A stretch of 64,000 bases of DNA, taken from Streptosporangium becharense (GTDB taxonomy: Bacteria; Actinomycetota; Actinomycetes; Streptosporangiales; Streptosporangiaceae). Within the stretch, counting starts at the first letter, position 1. Each line of letters begins with the position of its first letter. Location of the stretch: the NCBI RefSeq assembly GCF_014204985.1, contig NZ_JACHMP010000001.1:620001-684000 (forward strand), in the 5' to 3' direction. Below are positions 63,831 through 64,000 of this stretch, one piece after another. The position numbers were made by a program, and so were the translations under genes. The notes under the pieces are model-generated. The model had not been told where the DNA came from and searched no databases. It saw nothing but the letters and a program-made list of their open reading frames with translations.

Positions 63831-64000
63831 ACCGCCCCGGTCCGTAGGGGCCCGGGTACGCGTCGACGTCGACACCGCCACTCCACAGCGCGCGGGGAGC
63901 CGCCGGCGGACCCGTCAAGGATGATCGGTGGCGATGAACCGCGTACGCGTTTCAGGGCGGCATCAGCTCCACCGGTCGGACAGTTCCTCGAGCATGTCCT
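63831..64000. other. Edge region, no complete gene
   Basis: No complete gene. On the minus strand an open frame enters from the right edge and ends at 63963 with residues DMLEELSDRWS, which could be the C-terminus of a leftward gene. Too little is present for assignment. Confidence 0.35.

Overview
The window is very G+C-rich DNA with actinomycete hallmarks: a short Lsr2 nucleoid protein, an ECF sigma factor coupled to a DGPF/YCII protein, a helix-turn-helix/DUF5753 regulator beside a DUF574-type methyltransferase, a SARP-like regulator, GTG starts and many ATGA/GTGA gene overlaps. The gene set resembles Streptosporangiales and relatives, but the genus cannot be fixed from the sequence. I see no integrase, transposase, phage gene or CRISPR array, so it reads as chromosome.

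Layout. (1) 0-8 kb: a dormancy/hypoxia-type island with an Acg-like nitroreductase, a CBS-BON protein, three universal stress proteins and two small flavin-binding PNPOx-like proteins, interrupted by a secreted sugar dehydrogenase. (2) 8-12 kb: lsr2, an F420-reductase-like NADP oxidoreductase, and thiC behind a TPP riboswitch. (3) 12-19.5 kb: an ABM monooxygenase, two tandem FG-GAP lipoproteins, an ECF42-like sigma factor with its DGPF partner, and a quinone-reductase/HxlR divergon. (4) 19.5-26.9 kb: a fused kinase-M23-aminotransferase, an amino acid permease, an amidohydrolase and a TetR regulator. (5) 27-31 kb: a CPBP protease, a HAD hydrolase and a beta-propeller protein. (6) 31.5-36.8 kb: a close devR/dosR homologue, cydAB, an HTH-PNPOx fusion and a zinc alcohol dehydrogenase. 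(7) 36.9-42.1 kb: a four-gene overlapping operon (LRR, ankyrin, MoxR ATPase, metallopeptidase-like/VWA). (8) 42.2-43.5 kb: an atypical tRNA gene, direct repeats, an Hrp1 homologue and a small membrane protein. (9) 44-50 kb: a tendamistat-like secreted protein, an aldo-keto reductase, a LysR regulator, and a TROVE-VWA gene coupled to an ARPP-like gene. (10) 50-57 kb: a SARP-ATPase, a secreted protein, a DUF5753 regulator and a methyltransferase. (11) 57.4-63.8 kb: a lanthipeptide locus with a 40-residue precursor, a zinc-type lanthionine synthetase, a prolyl oligopeptidase and a radical SAM enzyme.

Two themes tie genes together. First, copies of a palindrome of the form GGGAC-N4-GTCCC, the core of the known DosR/DevR site, lie in front of genes in regions 1 and 6, including devR itself and cydA. 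With homologues of known mycobacterial DosR-regulon products (Acg, universal stress proteins, Hrp1, PNPOx-like proteins), this suggests one low-oxygen/redox regulon spread over the window. Second, the lanthipeptide locus is compact: the precursor has a Pro directly before its first Cys, matching the encoded post-proline peptidase, and the last gene of the three-gene synthetase operon is a radical SAM enzyme that could add a further modification.
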